Assembly (NCBI GenBank): GCA_900314715.1
Contig: OMWI01000011.1
Location: 1-64,000, forward strand
DNA: 64,000 bases
From: an uncultured Prevotellaceae bacterium
GTDB taxonomy: Bacteria; Bacteroidota; Bacteroidia; Bacteroidales; Bacteroidaceae
Reading direction: 5' to 3'
Shown: in pieces, positions 7,916-17,252 of the stretch
Numbering within the stretch: position 1 is the first letter of the stretch
Layout: each line of letters begins with the position of its first letter
Program-made: the position numbers and the translations under genes
Notes under the pieces: generated by a model
Database searches by the model: none
Seen by the model: the letters and a program-made list of their open reading frames with translations, nothing else
What the model was told of the DNA's origin: nothing

Positions 7916-9824
7916 AATAATCTATTCCTTTGATATTTTTGATACGTGTATTACTCGTTCCTGTGGAACAGGCGAAAACGTTATGTTCATCTTGGCAAAA
8001 AGTATTGTTGGGGATAAAGATGAAGCGTTGTTGCATGAGTTTGTCCGTCTTAGAAAAGAGGCTGAGTTTTTAGCTATCAATGATTTGTGTAAAGAATCAG
8101 TCGATATATATGAAATATATGATTATTTTGATACAACGTTTTTCACGGATTTATCAAAAGATGAAATTATAGCACAAGAAATAAGTATAGATACTCATTC
8201 TTTCGTCCCAATTAGAAAAACGTTAGAATTAATTGATAATTGTAGACAAAAAGGAAGGGTGTTGTTTATTTCAGATATGTATTTACCTAATTGTGTGTTA
8301 TATTCGCAACTAGTAACATTAGGAGTAATTAATGATGGTGAATCTCTTTATGTTTCTTGTGATTCAGGATTGACAAAAAGGTCAGGAAAACTTTTTGATT
8401 ATGTTAGAGAAAACGAGCACCTAAATGATTTTAAATGGATACATTATGGTGATGATTATCATAATGATATTTTAATGCCAAAGAAGAAGGGGATAGTTGC
8501 TAAACGTCTGAATAATACTTTTTCACGATATGAAAATATGTGGAATAAGGAAGCACAAATATCCAGTAATCTTTCGCCTTCTATTTTAGCTGGAATAGTT
8601 AGAAGCATTAGATTAAAAAACTATGTGTATAATGGAGATGAATTTGTACCTAACATAATGGCACCATTGTTGGTTTCTTTTACCCTATCCTTATTAAAAG
8701 ATGCGGCAAATAATAATATCAACAAGTTGTATTTTGCAGCGAGAGATATGTTTTTGCCATATTGTATTGCAAAAGAATTAGTCAAAAAGTTTAAGGGTAT
8801 AGAATTGCATTATATACATATCTCTACAAAAGTTGTTTATCCTGCTTACATTGAAAATGAACCAAAAGAAGTGCTCCATGTTTTAGGATTGTTACATAAT
8901 TTCATGCCAATTTCTATATTAGAAATGTTTGGTTTTGATGAAAATGAGATTAAAGATTTTGAAAACCGTGTTGATCTTAATAAATTAGTATCCCTTGAGG
9001 ATGGAACAGCAGACGAATTTGTTCATGAGTTGGTCAGCGAAAGGAATATGACTAAATTGATTAAAAGATGTAAGGAAAAACGGGAATTGTTGAGAGCCTA
9101 TTTATTGCAGGAAGGTCTTTTGTCGAATGATAATGTTGCTTTGGCTGACATTGGTTGGAGATGTACAACTCAAGATGTTTTATATAAGTTATTTCCAGAT
9201 AAGAATATTCATTTCTACTATTATGGTGTTTCTGCAGATAGATTAAATATAAAAGATATTGGTAAATATACTTCATTTACGTATAATGAATCGTTAAAGG
9301 TACCTTTAGAATATCAGTTTTGTATTGAGTATTATATTTGCAGAAATTTAGAAGGAACAACACTGGGATATAAATTGGATGAAAAAGGATGTTACGTTCC
9401 AGTGTTAGATAAAGTGAATATAGATGATAAAGAAGGCATAATTAATAATTATAATATTGTATTGGATACTGCAAGATTAATTTGTCAGTATGATTTCTTG
9501 GTTGATGATGCAGAGTTGTTATTTTATGAGTGTGCGTTACGTACAATGAAGGATTTCATTTTGTATCCTCAATCTCATTTAGTTAGAACTATTGAACCGT
9601 ATTTGTTTTTCAATCATTTTGGTGATAACTATAAAATAGTTCATAGGTATAAAAACTGGAAATTAATTTGTTTCTTATTTCTGAAAATGCGGAAATTATT
9701 GTTCCATCATCATTCACATCTTTTGCCCATTTTTTGGCAAAGTGCGACAATCGTTAATTCACTTGGATTGATTGGCGATAAATATATTATGTTCAAACGA
9801 AATAAAAACCAATCAGATAGCTGA
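7896..9824 (+). CDS. COG5610-like two-domain HAD hydrolase
   Basis: 642-aa protein starting with a HAD signature (IIYSFDIFDTCITRS; nucleophile Asp in DIFDT). The middle region has further HAD-like motifs (FISDMYLP and IHYGDDYHND), and the C-terminal half (about 240-640) is the uncharacterised COG5610-type extension with AARDMFLPY and LADIGWRCTT. Such proteins usually occur in capsule or LPS clusters beside glycosyltransferases, fitting the overlapping GT4 gene upstream. The ATG at 7896 is preferred over ATGs at 7875 and 7878 because it begins just before the HAD core. Substrate unknown. Confidence 0.7.
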   Translation: MKKRKNKIIYSFDIFDTCITRSCGTGENVMFILAKSIVGDKDEALLHEFVRLRKEAEFLAINDLCKESVDIYEIYDYFDTTFFTDLSKDEIIAQEISIDTHSFVPIRKTLELIDNCRQKGRVLFISDMYLPNCVLYSQLVTLGVINDGESLYVSCDSGLTKRSGKLFDYVRENEHLNDFKWIHYGDDYHNDILMPKKKGIVAKRLNNTFSRYENMWNKEAQISSNLSPSILAGIVRSIRLKNYVYNGDEFVPNIMAPLLVSFTLSLLKDAANNNINKLYFAARDMFLPYCIAKELVKKFKGIELHYIHISTKVVYPAYIENEPKEVLHVLGLLHNFMPISILEMFGFDENEIKDFENRVDLNKLVSLEDGTADEFVHELVSERNMTKLIKRCKEKRELLRAYLLQEGLLSNDNVALADIGWRCTTQDVLYKLFPDKNIHFYYYGVSADRLNIKDIGKYTSFTYNESLKVPLEYQFCIEYYICRNLEGTTLGYKLDEKGCYVPVLDKVNIDDKEGIINNYNIVLDTARLICQYDFLVDDAELLFYECALRTMKDFILYPQSHLVRTIEPYLFFNHFGDNYKIVHRYKNWKLICFLFLKMRKLLFHHHSHLLPIFWQSATIVNSLGLIGDKYIMFKRNKNQSDS

Positions 9825-9863
9825 TGGCTGTTTTATAGTAGATTATCAACATCTATTATACGA

Positions 9864-10619
9864 CTAAATGAATCCTTGCTTCTTCAATGCTTCTATTAAA
9901 CCTTTACTCATAGCTTCATTGTCGGAACGGGTGTAGCGACAATCGGTGAATACTTGGGCGAGGGTTTGCTTGTGGTTGATTTCCACGAAGTGTTTGTTTT
10001 CTTCCAATGCTTCTTTTTCGGCATAGATGTCATCGATGCTTTCTGGAGTGTAATCGTGGTAAACTTCTTCGTGTATGATGGCTCTCAATGGTAGGCGGTC
10101 GGTGAGTGATGGGTTTTCATCGGGCCAACCCAATGTGATGGTGGCAACGGGGAATACGAGTTTTGGCAATTGTAGTACGTCGATAATTTCGTTTGGCAAA
10201 TATACGGTGGTTCCCAAATAACATAGGCCCAATCCTGTTTCCTCTGCCAAGTTGCAGAATGACTGACAATATAATAAGGTGTCGGTGGCTGCATTGATGA
10301 AGGAGAGAAAGTTGTCGTAACCAGGATCTGCTTGCCTGTTCTCTGCCCAAATTGTCGTGCGTCGGAAATCAGCGCAGAATGTAAGAACAACTGGTGCCTC
10401 TTTCACCATTGGCTGGTTGAAATGGAATGGAGCCAATTTCTCTTTCATTTCTTCAGAGCGTGTAACAATCACGCTATACAGTTGCAGGTTTCCCATCGTC
10501 TGCGTACGTTCCGCCTCTTCCAACAACTTGTTCAACAATTGGTTATCTATGTCTTTGTCGCTATATTTACGAATCGTTCTTCTGTTCTTCATTGCTTTTT
10601 CGTTTATGAAGTCATTCAA
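9864..10619 (-). CDS. Nitroreductase family NAD(P)H-dependent flavin oxidoreductase
   Basis: FMN-dependent reductase of the NfsA/FRP type (251 aa). The conserved N-terminal motif KNRRTIRKYSDKDI is present, followed by GNLQLYSVIV, an FMN-binding region around SFCNLAEETGLGLCYLGT, and the late VATITLGWPDENP characteristic of the family. Start: a TTG at 10619 overlaps the end of the upstream small gene by 8 bp; an in-frame ATG at 10592 (MKNRRT) is an equally plausible start, giving 242 aa. Physiological substrate not predictable. Confidence 0.88.
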   Translation of the reverse strand: MNDFINEKAMKNRRTIRKYSDKDIDNQLLNKLLEEAERTQTMGNLQLYSVIVTRSEEMKEKLAPFHFNQPMVKEAPVVLTFCADFRRTTIWAENRQADPGYDNFLSFINAATDTLLYCQSFCNLAEETGLGLCYLGTTVYLPNEIIDVLQLPKLVFPVATITLGWPDENPSLTDRLPLRAIIHEEVYHDYTPESIDDIYAEKEALEENKHFVEINHKQTLAQVFTDCRYTRSDNEAMSKGLIEALKKQGFI

Positions 10620-10788
10620 TTATTATATCACAATCAAATTCATTGATAAGTTCCTCAATGGCAGGATTTTCCGATACCATCCTCTGCAAATAGATAGTTG
10701 ATAAACACACATCAACGTCAAATTCATAATCATCTGGCAAATCAAGCCAAATGCATTCCTCATTGGATAATATCGGATAATTCTCCAT
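10612..10788 (-). CDS. Small acidic protein of unknown function, overlaps nitroreductase start
   Basis: 58-aa product starting at the ATG at 10788 (MENYPILSNEEC). I do not recognise it. It is rich in Asp/Glu, has two Cys residues and no signal peptide or membrane helix. It overlaps the nitroreductase TTG start by 8 bp and has a good -7 promoter element 43 bp upstream, which supports it being a real first gene of a two-gene operon. Confidence 0.55.
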   Translation of the reverse strand: MENYPILSNEECIWLDLPDDYEFDVDVCLSTIYLQRMVSENPAIEELINEFDCDIIIE

Positions 10789-10830
10789 AATTGATTGTTT
10801 GTATGTATTAAGAAATTGCTTGTTAGTTTG

Positions 10831-10838
10831 CAAAGATA
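10831..10838 (-). promoter_or_regulatory. Probable -7 element for the small gene and nitroreductase
   Basis: Minus strand TATCTTTG followed by C, a match to TAnnTTTG, about 43 bp before the ATG at 10788. No TTTG at the ideal spacing. Confidence 0.45.
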
Positions 10839-10974
10839 CAATTTTTTCCGTAACAAAAACCATGAAGAGAGAAATAATTACGAGGAATTTCTCAACAAAT
10901 GATAGGAGGGAAAGCAATGATGTAAATAAAATGGGCAAGGTTACACACAGATGGGGAAAAAGGGCTCAAAAAAA

Positions 10975-11055
10975 AACACTTAACTGTTTTGAAAGTTTTA
11001 GTTAACTGTTTCTACAGAAATCCTTAATTGTTTTGAGAGTTTTAGTTAAGTGTTA
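10975..11055. repeat. Imperfect 32-bp direct repeat with inverted outer arms
   Basis: Two copies of about 32 bp (10980-11011 and 11024-11055) share TTAAnTGTTTTGAnAGTTTTAGTTAAnTGTT. The outer ends AACACTTAACT (10975-10985) and AGTTAAGTGTT (11044-11054) are also perfectly inverted, so a large hairpin is possible. Confidence 0.7.
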
Positions 11056-11154
11056 CTAAGAGTTGACATTTTGGGCAAATTGGGCTTGTTTTGGTAAATT
11101 CAATTTTCCATCTTCAATTTTCAATCTTAAATCTAAAATTCCTATTTTTTCACT

Positions 11155-11475
11155 AAGACCTCCCGTCGTTTTTCATAGATGCCAAAATATTAAGGAGTTA
11201 TAAAACTGAAAAGTTTAAAAGACCTCCCGTAAGACCTCCCATAGACCTCACCTAAGATCTCCCGTCTTGCTGACATGATTCTCGATTGATTCTTCTTCTT
11301 CTTCTGCTCTCTCATTTCAAGTGCATCAAAATATTGCTTCATCGAACTTTTTATCGAACTTACACAAGCGCCGACGGGAGGTCTATGGGAGGTCTTACGG
11401 GAGGTGTTAGGTGAGGTTTTGAAATTTATAACCAATTGATAATAGAATATTTAACCAAAATTAGGGGAGGTCTTC
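11155..11475. repeat. Dispersed GACCTCCCGT element, copy 1
   Basis: Left side carries AAGACCTCCCGTCG, a 45-bp AT-rich spacer, then stacked units with a period of 11-12 bp (GACCTCCCGTAA, GACCTCCCATA, GACCTCACCTA). After a central spacer of about 100 bp the units recur on the opposite strand (GGGAGGTCTATGGGAGGTCTT) and the element closes with AGGGGAGGTCTT. A second, clearly homologous copy lies at 45925-46327. Confidence 0.75.
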
Positions 11476-11588
11476 GAGAAAACAACAAAATTCATTTGTT
11501 TCAGAAAAAAACAATCACTATTTAGTACATCATTAAGATGGTTGGGCTGTAGTTGTTCATCAGTTAGTAAATGGAAAATTGAGATAAG

Positions 11589-11742
11589 AAACACATCATT
11601 TAGAATGCGTAAACCATAGCTTTAGATGATGCAAACGATAGCTTTAGATGATGCAAACAATAGCTTTGTATGCTATAAACCATTTGTTTGTAACGCACTA
11701 ATCAATGGTTTGTAGCATATAAAGACATTTGCATACCATCTT
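11589..11742. repeat. 22-bp phased degenerate array (about 7 units)
   Basis: Units begin at 11589, 11611, 11633, 11655, 11677, 11699 and 11721, exactly 22 bp apart. The two best copies are AAACCATAGCTTTAGATGAT and AAACGATAGCTTTAGATGAT (each plus GC); the others drift but keep AAAC near the start and TTT near position 12. There are no spacers, so this is not a CRISPR array. Confidence 0.7.
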
Positions 11743-11863
11743 TTCCAACCATACAGAGATACCTACACGTCGTTTCCGCATGGTTGCTTTCCGAAATGAT
11801 TCGTGGAATTGCCGTGTTTACTACATGTTTTGTTGGACACAGATGGTTGAAAATGAACTTTTT

Positions 11864-11906
11864 GGAAAACTTTTTTCTCACGCCAACAAAAAAGTTTTCC
11901 TTTTTT
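11864..11906. repeat. Strong AT-rich hairpin with T tail upstream of nrdJ
   Basis: GGAAAACTTTTTT (11864-11876), 11-nt loop, AAAAAAGTTTTCC (11888-11900): a perfect 13-bp stem followed by six T. It looks like an intrinsic terminator on the plus strand, but no plus-strand gene ends before it. It may be a regulatory hairpin, or end an unseen transcript from the repeat region. Confidence 0.6.
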
Positions 11907-11975
11907 GAAAATTTAACGGCAATAATTTTTTGATAAATATCTCATAGATGATTTCATCATGTGAAAAAATAATTG

Positions 11976-11983
11976 TAGTTTTG
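11976..11983 (+). promoter_or_regulatory. Probable -7 element for nrdJ
   Basis: TAGTTTTG followed by C matches TAnnTTTG, ending 22 bp before the nrdJ ATG. The -33 region is weak. Confidence 0.5.
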
Positions 11984-12005
11984 CAAAAGAAATCTAAAGA
12001 CGACA

Positions 12006-14582
12006 ATGGAAAATCAAAAAACATACACTTACGAAGAAGCTTTAGCAGCCTCACTATCCTATTTCGGTGGTGATGAGTTGGCTGCCAGAGTATGGGTGAG
12101 CAAATATGCGATGAAGGATAGTTTCGGGAATATCTATGAGAAGAGTCCCGAGGATATGCACCATCGCATTGCCAAGGAAATTGCCCGCATAGAGAAAAAC
12201 TATCCTAACCCGTTAACGGAAAGTGACATCTTCGAACTGTTGGATCACTTCAAGTATGTCATTCCCGCTGGAAGTCCGATGACAGGAATCGGCAACGACC
12301 ATCAGATTGCGTCGTTGAGTAATTGTTTCGTTATCGGTCTCGATGGCAACGCTGATTCATACGGAGCCATCTTGCGCATTGACGAAGAACAGGTGCAGTT
12401 GATGAAACGCCGTGGTGGAGTGGGGCACGATTTATCCCATATCCGTCCGAAAGGAAGTCCTGTGAACAATTCCGCATTGACATCTACGGGATTGGTGCCG
12501 TTTATGGAAAGATACAGCAATTCTACCCGTGAGGTGGCACAAGACGGCCGACGCGGTGCGTTGATGTTGAGCGTGAGCATCAAGCATCCTGATAGCGAGG
12601 CATTCATTGATGCCAAGATGACGGAAGGCAAAGTGACTGGTGCCAACGTGAGCGTGAAGATAGACGACGCGTTTATGCAGGCGGTGGTGGAAGACAAACC
12701 CTACGTACAGCAATATCCTATTGACAGCGACCAACCATTAGTAAAGAACGAAATATCTGCGAAGACGCTCTGGGAGAAAATCGTACACAATGCATGGAAG
12801 AGCGCTGAGCCTGGCGTATTGTTCTGGGATACGATTCTCAAGGAGAGCATTCCCGATTGCTATGCAGATTTAGGATTCCGTACCGTTAGCACGAATCCAT
12901 GTGGCGAGATACCCCTTTGTCCCTATGATAGTTGTAGGCTCCTTTCGGTGAACTTATATAGTTATGTGGTAAACCCATTTACGAAAGATGCTTACTTCGA
13001 TTATGATAAGTTCAAGAAGCACATCACGATGGCACAACGCATGATGGACGACATCGTAGACCTTGAATTGGAGAAGATTGACTTAATCATGCAGAAGGTG
13101 AAGAGTGACCCACAAAACGAGGAAGTGAAAGGTGCCGAATATCATTTGTGGGAGAAAATTAAGTATAAGAGCAGCTTAGGCCGTCGTACAGGCTTGGGTA
13201 TTACCGCCGAAGGCGATATGTTGGCAGCTATGGGATTGCGTTACGGTACGCAAGAGGCAACAGATTTCTCTGTGAATGTTCATCAAACGCTTGCCTTGAA
13301 TGCCTATCGCAGTAGTGTAACGATGGCGAAAGAGCGTGGGGCATTCCAGATATTCGATGCAGAGCGTGAGAAAGAGAATCCTTTCTTGTTGCGCATGAAA
13401 GACGCAGACGCCAATTTGTTTGCCGACATCATGAAATACGGTAGGCGCAACATTGCCTGTCTGACTATTGCACCAACAGGAACTACCAGTTTGATGACGC
13501 AAACTACAAGTGGTATAGAACCCGTATTCATGCCCGTGTATAAACGTCGTCGCAAGGTGAATCCCAATGATCCAGATGCACATGTTGACTTTACCGACGA
13601 GGTGGGTGATGCGTTTGAGGAATATATCGTGTATCACCCCAAGTTCTTGGAGTGGATGCGCGTTAACGGAATTGACGATACAAAACGATATACGCAAGAC
13701 GAGATTGACCAGTTGGTTGCGCAGTCACCTTATTATAAAGCTACTGCCAACGACGTAGATTGGCTGATGAAAGTACGTATGCAAGGTGCTATTCAGAAGT
13801 GGGTAGATCATTCGATAAGCGTAACGGTCAACCTGCCGAATGATGTGGATGAGGCTTTGGTAAATCGCCTCTATGTGGAAGCATGGCGTAGCGGTTGCAA
13901 GGGATGTACCATCTATCGCGATGGTAGTCGTGCAGGCGTGATGATTTCCGTTTCGAAGAAAAGCAAGAAGAACGACAACGAGGAGAAAGATACTGAGAAG
14001 AGTCAGGAAAGTGTTCCTTGCAAACATCCTACGGTAACGGAAGTGCGTCCGCAAGTTTTGGAGTGCGACGTGGTGAGATTCCAAAACAATAAAGAGAAAT
14101 GGGTGGCATTCGTCGGACTCCTTGAAGGTTATCCCTACGAAATATTCACGGGTTTGCAAGATGACGAGGAAGGTATCGTGTTGCCAAAGACCGTGACGAA
14201 AGGAAAGATTATCAAGAATATTAACGAAGACGGTTCGAAACGCTATGACTTCCAGTTTGAGAACAAACGTGGCTACAAGACCACGGTGGAAGGATTGAGT
14301 GAGAAGTTTAACCCCGAGTATTGGAATTATGCCAAGTTGATTTCGGGTGTGCTTCGTTATAGAATGCCCATCGAGCACGTTATCAAGTTGGTAAGTTCGT
14401 TGCAGTTGAAGAGCGAGAGCATCAACACTTGGAAAAACGGTGTGGAACGTGCGTTGAAGAAATATGTAACAGACGGAACGGTAGCCAAAGGACAAACTTG
14501 TCCTGTATGTGGACAAGAGACATTGGTATATCAAGAGGGGTGTCTGATATGTAAGAGTTGTGGCGCATCGCGTTGTGGATAA
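12006..14582 (+). CDS. nrdJ: Adenosylcobalamin-dependent (class II) ribonucleotide reductase
   Basis: Makes deoxyribonucleotides from ribonucleotides using adenosylcobalamin instead of oxygen or a glycyl radical. The 858-aa product has the class II hallmarks: SPMTGIGNDHQIASLSNCFV near residue 90, RRGGVGHDLSHIRP, the active-site loop STNPCGEIPLCPYDS, and ACLTIAPTGTTSLMTQT. A C-terminal zinc-ribbon (CPVCGQETLVYQEGCLICKSCG) resembles the NrdJ subgroup with a Cys-rich tail. No cobalamin riboswitch was recognised upstream. The next gene starts 4 bp after its stop. Growth would require B12 uptake, and a BtuB-like receptor lies at 33.5-35.6 kb. Confidence 0.93.
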   Translation: MENQKTYTYEEALAASLSYFGGDELAARVWVSKYAMKDSFGNIYEKSPEDMHHRIAKEIARIEKNYPNPLTESDIFELLDHFKYVIPAGSPMTGIGNDHQIASLSNCFVIGLDGNADSYGAILRIDEEQVQLMKRRGGVGHDLSHIRPKGSPVNNSALTSTGLVPFMERYSNSTREVAQDGRRGALMLSVSIKHPDSEAFIDAKMTEGKVTGANVSVKIDDAFMQAVVEDKPYVQQYPIDSDQPLVKNEISAKTLWEKIVHNAWKSAEPGVLFWDTILKESIPDCYADLGFRTVSTNPCGEIPLCPYDSCRLLSVNLYSYVVNPFTKDAYFDYDKFKKHITMAQRMMDDIVDLELEKIDLIMQKVKSDPQNEEVKGAEYHLWEKIKYKSSLGRRTGLGITAEGDMLAAMGLRYGTQEATDFSVNVHQTLALNAYRSSVTMAKERGAFQIFDAEREKENPFLLRMKDADANLFADIMKYGRRNIACLTIAPTGTTSLMTQTTSGIEPVFMPVYKRRRKVNPNDPDAHVDFTDEVGDAFEEYIVYHPKFLEWMRVNGIDDTKRYTQDEIDQLVAQSPYYKATANDVDWLMKVRMQGAIQKWVDHSISVTVNLPNDVDEALVNRLYVEAWRSGCKGCTIYRDGSRAGVMISVSKKSKKNDNEEKDTEKSQESVPCKHPTVTEVRPQVLECDVVRFQNNKEKWVAFVGLLEGYPYEIFTGLQDDEEGIVLPKTVTKGKIIKNINEDGSKRYDFQFENKRGYKTTVEGLSEKFNPEYWNYAKLISGVLRYRMPIEHVIKLVSSLQLKSESINTWKNGVERALKKYVTDGTVAKGQTCPVCGQETLVYQEGCLICKSCGASRCG

Positions 14583-14586
14583 GACC

Positions 14587-14958
14587 ATGAAACTGGAAAG
14601 TAGTTATATCAATCTGTTGGGATTGCGTTTTCATGCCTATCATGGCGTGTTAGAGCAAGAGCATATAGTTGGAAACGACTATTGTCTGGATGTTCGGATG
14701 AAATACGACATCAGTAAGGCTATGCTCTCCGACAATATCGACGATACGTTGAACTATGCGAAGGCGTATGAGCTGATTCGGAAGGAAATGATGATTCCTT
14801 CTCAATTGCTGGAGCATGTGGCTTATCGTATCGGTAGCAGGTTGATAAAACAATTTCCAGAGATAGAAAACATCGACATCCGTTTGACGAAGAAGAATCC
14901 CCCGATGGGGGCAGACGGAGACGGAGCGATGATAGAATTACATTTGAATCAATCATAA
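14587..14958 (+). CDS. folB: Dihydroneopterin aldolase
   Basis: Folate-pathway enzyme converting dihydroneopterin to 6-hydroxymethyl-dihydropterin. The 123-aa product has the family pattern: NLLGLRFHAYHGVLEQE (conserved HG-E), then LNYAKAYELI, LLEHVAYRI and the C-terminal VRLTKKNPP-like segment (DIRLTKKNPPMG). The ATG at 14587 lies 4 bp after the nrdJ stop; a frame-compatible GTG upstream would overlap nrdJ and adds residues not seen in the family. It forms a run with nrdJ and the following amidase gene. Confidence 0.92.
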   Translation: MKLESSYINLLGLRFHAYHGVLEQEHIVGNDYCLDVRMKYDISKAMLSDNIDDTLNYAKAYELIRKEMMIPSQLLEHVAYRIGSRLIKQFPEIENIDIRLTKKNPPMGADGDGAMIELHLNQS

Positions 14959-14959
14959 T

Positions 14960-16225
14960 ATGTATAAGCGATTATTGTCAATTATATTATTGTCGGTACT
15001 GGCACTTGGAGTATCCATGGCAGCAAACAAGAGATTCACGTTGGTGATAGATGCTGGTCATGGAGGAAAGGATGCTGGCGCTTGCGGTAAAACATCAAAA
15101 GAGAAAAACCTGACGTTGAAATATGCGTTGGCTTTCGGTAAAATCGTGGAGCGCAATTGTCCCGACGTGAAAGTGGTTTATACGCGCAAGACCGACACGT
15201 TTTTGGAATTGTGGCAACGTGCCGAAATAGCGAACAAGAATAAGGCTAACCTCTTTGTGTCGGTACATATCAATGCCTTGGAAGGTGGAAAGGTGGCAAG
15301 AGGAATCCAAACGTATACCCTTGGAAAAGGAGAGACAACTGGTAAGAAGGGAATACAAGAGAATTTAGAGGTCGCAAAACGCGAGAACTCGGTAATTTTC
15401 TTGGAGAGCAACTATAAGAAAACTTATCAGGGATTTGACCCCAATTCGCCAGAGAGCAGCATCATGTTCGAGTTTATACAAGACAAAAACATGGAACAAA
15501 GTGTGGAACTGGCGCGTTATATGCAAAAGAATTTATGTGCAGCAACTGGACGTCTAAACAAGGGTGCTCACCAAAACAACCTTGCCGTTTTAAGATTGAC
15601 ATCAATGCCTGGTTGCTTGTTGGAATTGGGGTATATCTCCACGTCTGATGAAGAGGCATTCCTGAATAGCAATGATGCGGTAATCAAGTTTTCTTCTGGA
15701 TTTTACAAGGCATTCATGGAATATCGGAAGAAGTACGACAATACGTTGATTTCCGTTCCTTTCAAGGCAAAACCTATAGAACCCGAGATTCCTGAAATTG
15801 TGCCTGACGAGTATAAGAACAACAATAAAAAGAATGAACGCGCGCGCACGAAGAAGGAAAGCGAAAAGAAGGTGACTACGGAAGAAACAGCTTCCGTAGA
15901 AGGAGATAGTAGTAAGGTGGTGGAGAAGAAGTCGGAAACGACCAATGGCAATGCGCCCGTATTCAAGGTACAGTTGTTTGTTAGCGATGCGAAATTGAAA
16001 GAAAGTGACAAGCGATTGAAGGGGCTTACCGACGTGGACTATTATACCGAAGGACGATTATTGAAGTATACCACGGGGGCTTCCACTAATTATAATGAAA
16101 TCTATCGATTGAGAAAAAACATATTGGAACAATTCCCAGATGCGTTTATCATAGCATTCAGAGGTGACAAGAAAATGGATGTGAATGAAGCCATTGCAGA
16201 GTTCAAGCGAAATCGAGGCAAATAA
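14960..16225 (+). CDS. Secreted N-acetylmuramoyl-L-alanine amidase with SPOR-like C-terminus
   Basis: Zinc amidase that removes the stem peptide from peptidoglycan, probably in daughter-cell separation. The 421-aa product has a signal peptide (to about residue 21), then an Amidase_3 domain: VIDAGHGGKDAG (zinc His), a Glu in SKEKNLTLKYAL, LFVSVHINA (zinc His), and CLLELGYIS (catalytic Glu). Residues 275-325 form a charged Lys/Glu linker, and the last 90 residues (FKVQLFVSDAKLK to AFRGDKKM) look like a SPOR-type septal peptidoglycan binding domain. It begins one base after the folB stop. Confidence 0.9.
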   Translation: MYKRLLSIILLSVLALGVSMAANKRFTLVIDAGHGGKDAGACGKTSKEKNLTLKYALAFGKIVERNCPDVKVVYTRKTDTFLELWQRAEIANKNKANLFVSVHINALEGGKVARGIQTYTLGKGETTGKKGIQENLEVAKRENSVIFLESNYKKTYQGFDPNSPESSIMFEFIQDKNMEQSVELARYMQKNLCAATGRLNKGAHQNNLAVLRLTSMPGCLLELGYISTSDEEAFLNSNDAVIKFSSGFYKAFMEYRKKYDNTLISVPFKAKPIEPEIPEIVPDEYKNNNKKNERARTKKESEKKVTTEETASVEGDSSKVVEKKSETTNGNAPVFKVQLFVSDAKLKESDKRLKGLTDVDYYTEGRLLKYTTGASTNYNEIYRLRKNILEQFPDAFIIAFRGDKKMDVNEAIAEFKRNRGK

Positions 16226-16258
16226 GGTTAAGTATCAGAAATAAAAGGAGTTATTGAT

Positions 16259-17170
16259 ATGAAGTTATCTAAAGAAATTAGGATTGCATTGGTGGCTATT
16301 TTAGGTATCGTCATCATGTATTTTGGAATGAATTTCCTAAAGGGTATATCGTTGTTAAGTGATGATGAGGTGTATTATATTACCTTCAAGGATGTTAATG
16401 GCTTGTCGGCATCAAGCCCTATTTTCGCAAATGGCTATCAAGTGGGCGTTGTAAGGGGAATCGACTATGATTTCGCCAACAATAGCGAGATAGTTGTTAC
16501 CTTTACCGTTGATGATGACCTACGTATCCCTAAAGGTAGTACGGCTGAAATCATAAGTGATATGATGGGTAAGGTGAAGATGAATCTCTTAATTGCAGAA
16601 GATATCTCGCAAGGCGTTGTTAATCCTGGAGATACAATAGTTGGTTCAACTGATGCTGGAATAGTTGGCAAAGTGGCTGGTATCGTTCCTGAGGTGGAAA
16701 AGATGTTGCCAAAACTTGACTCAATCCTTATCAGTGTGAACGCATTGTTGTCCGACCCTAACATAACCAAGTCGATGAGTAACGTACAACAAATCACCAA
16801 GGATTTGACAACTTCTACTCGCGAATTGAATACCTTAATGGCAAATCTGAACAAAAACGTACCTGGATTGATGGATAGAGCTAATGGGGTATTGGATAAC
16901 ACGACAAGACTCACGGACAACTTGGCTTCGGTAGATATTGACGCTACTATGTCGAAGGTAAACCAAACATTGACTAACGTACAGACATTGACGGAAAAGC
17001 TTAATAATAAACAAGGTACGTTGGGATTGTTGATGAACGACCCATCGCTTTACAACAAGCTTACAAAGACTGTTCAGAGTGCTGATACACTCCTTAATAA
17101 CTTGCGCGCACATCCCAAGCGTTACGTACACTTCTCTATCTTTGGAAAGAAAGAAAAACCAGAGCAATAA
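16259..17170 (+). CDS. MCE/MlaD family lipid-transport protein
   Basis: Periplasmic, membrane-anchored substrate-binding subunit of an Mla-type phospholipid transporter. The 303-aa product has one N-terminal helix (about 8-28), then the MCE domain: VYYITFKDVNGLSASSPIFANGYQVGVVRGI. The C-terminal half is predicted helical/coiled, with repeated Asn-Leu-Thr patterns. No permease or ATPase gene adjoins it; in Bacteroidetes this gene often follows the amidase gene, as it does here with a 33-bp gap. Confidence 0.9.
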   Translation: MKLSKEIRIALVAILGIVIMYFGMNFLKGISLLSDDEVYYITFKDVNGLSASSPIFANGYQVGVVRGIDYDFANNSEIVVTFTVDDDLRIPKGSTAEIISDMMGKVKMNLLIAEDISQGVVNPGDTIVGSTDAGIVGKVAGIVPEVEKMLPKLDSILISVNALLSDPNITKSMSNVQQITKDLTTSTRELNTLMANLNKNVPGLMDRANGVLDNTTRLTDNLASVDIDATMSKVNQTLTNVQTLTEKLNNKQGTLGLLMNDPSLYNKLTKTVQSADTLLNNLRAHPKRYVHFSIFGKKEKPEQ

Positions 17171-17252
17171 GAAAGAATTATGAAGGCTTCATTTCAAGTA
17201 TAGTTATGGCCTTATTTAAATTTCATCTAAATAAATCATGGTTTTGTTTCAC

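Larger units (their letters stand above)
10789..12005. other. 1.2-kb repeat-rich non-coding region
   Basis: No believable gene in about 1.2 kb between divergent genes. It holds, in order: a direct/inverted repeat pair (10975-11055), a dispersed GACCTCCC element (11155-11475), a 22-bp phased array (11589-11742), a strong AT-rich hairpin (11864-11906) and the nrdJ promoter. The only long open frame (11190-11435, minus) translates the repeat itself and is rejected. Confidence 0.7.

Noticed and set aside
11190-11435. 81-aa frame on the minus strand
   Set aside because: It translates the GACCTCCC repeat (GEVYGRSYGRS) and has no independent coding signals; no promoter fits it.
11589-11742. Possible CRISPR array
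   Set aside because: Units are contiguous with no spacers, degenerate, and no cas genes are nearby; the same holds for the arrays at 23467 and 45686.
11907-12005. Cobalamin riboswitch before nrdJ
   Set aside because: No B12-box or conserved core was recognised there, nor upstream of the BtuB-like receptor gene.
13725-14588. 287-aa antisense frame within nrdJ
   Set aside because: A shadow of the conserved reductase frame, without domain or promoter.
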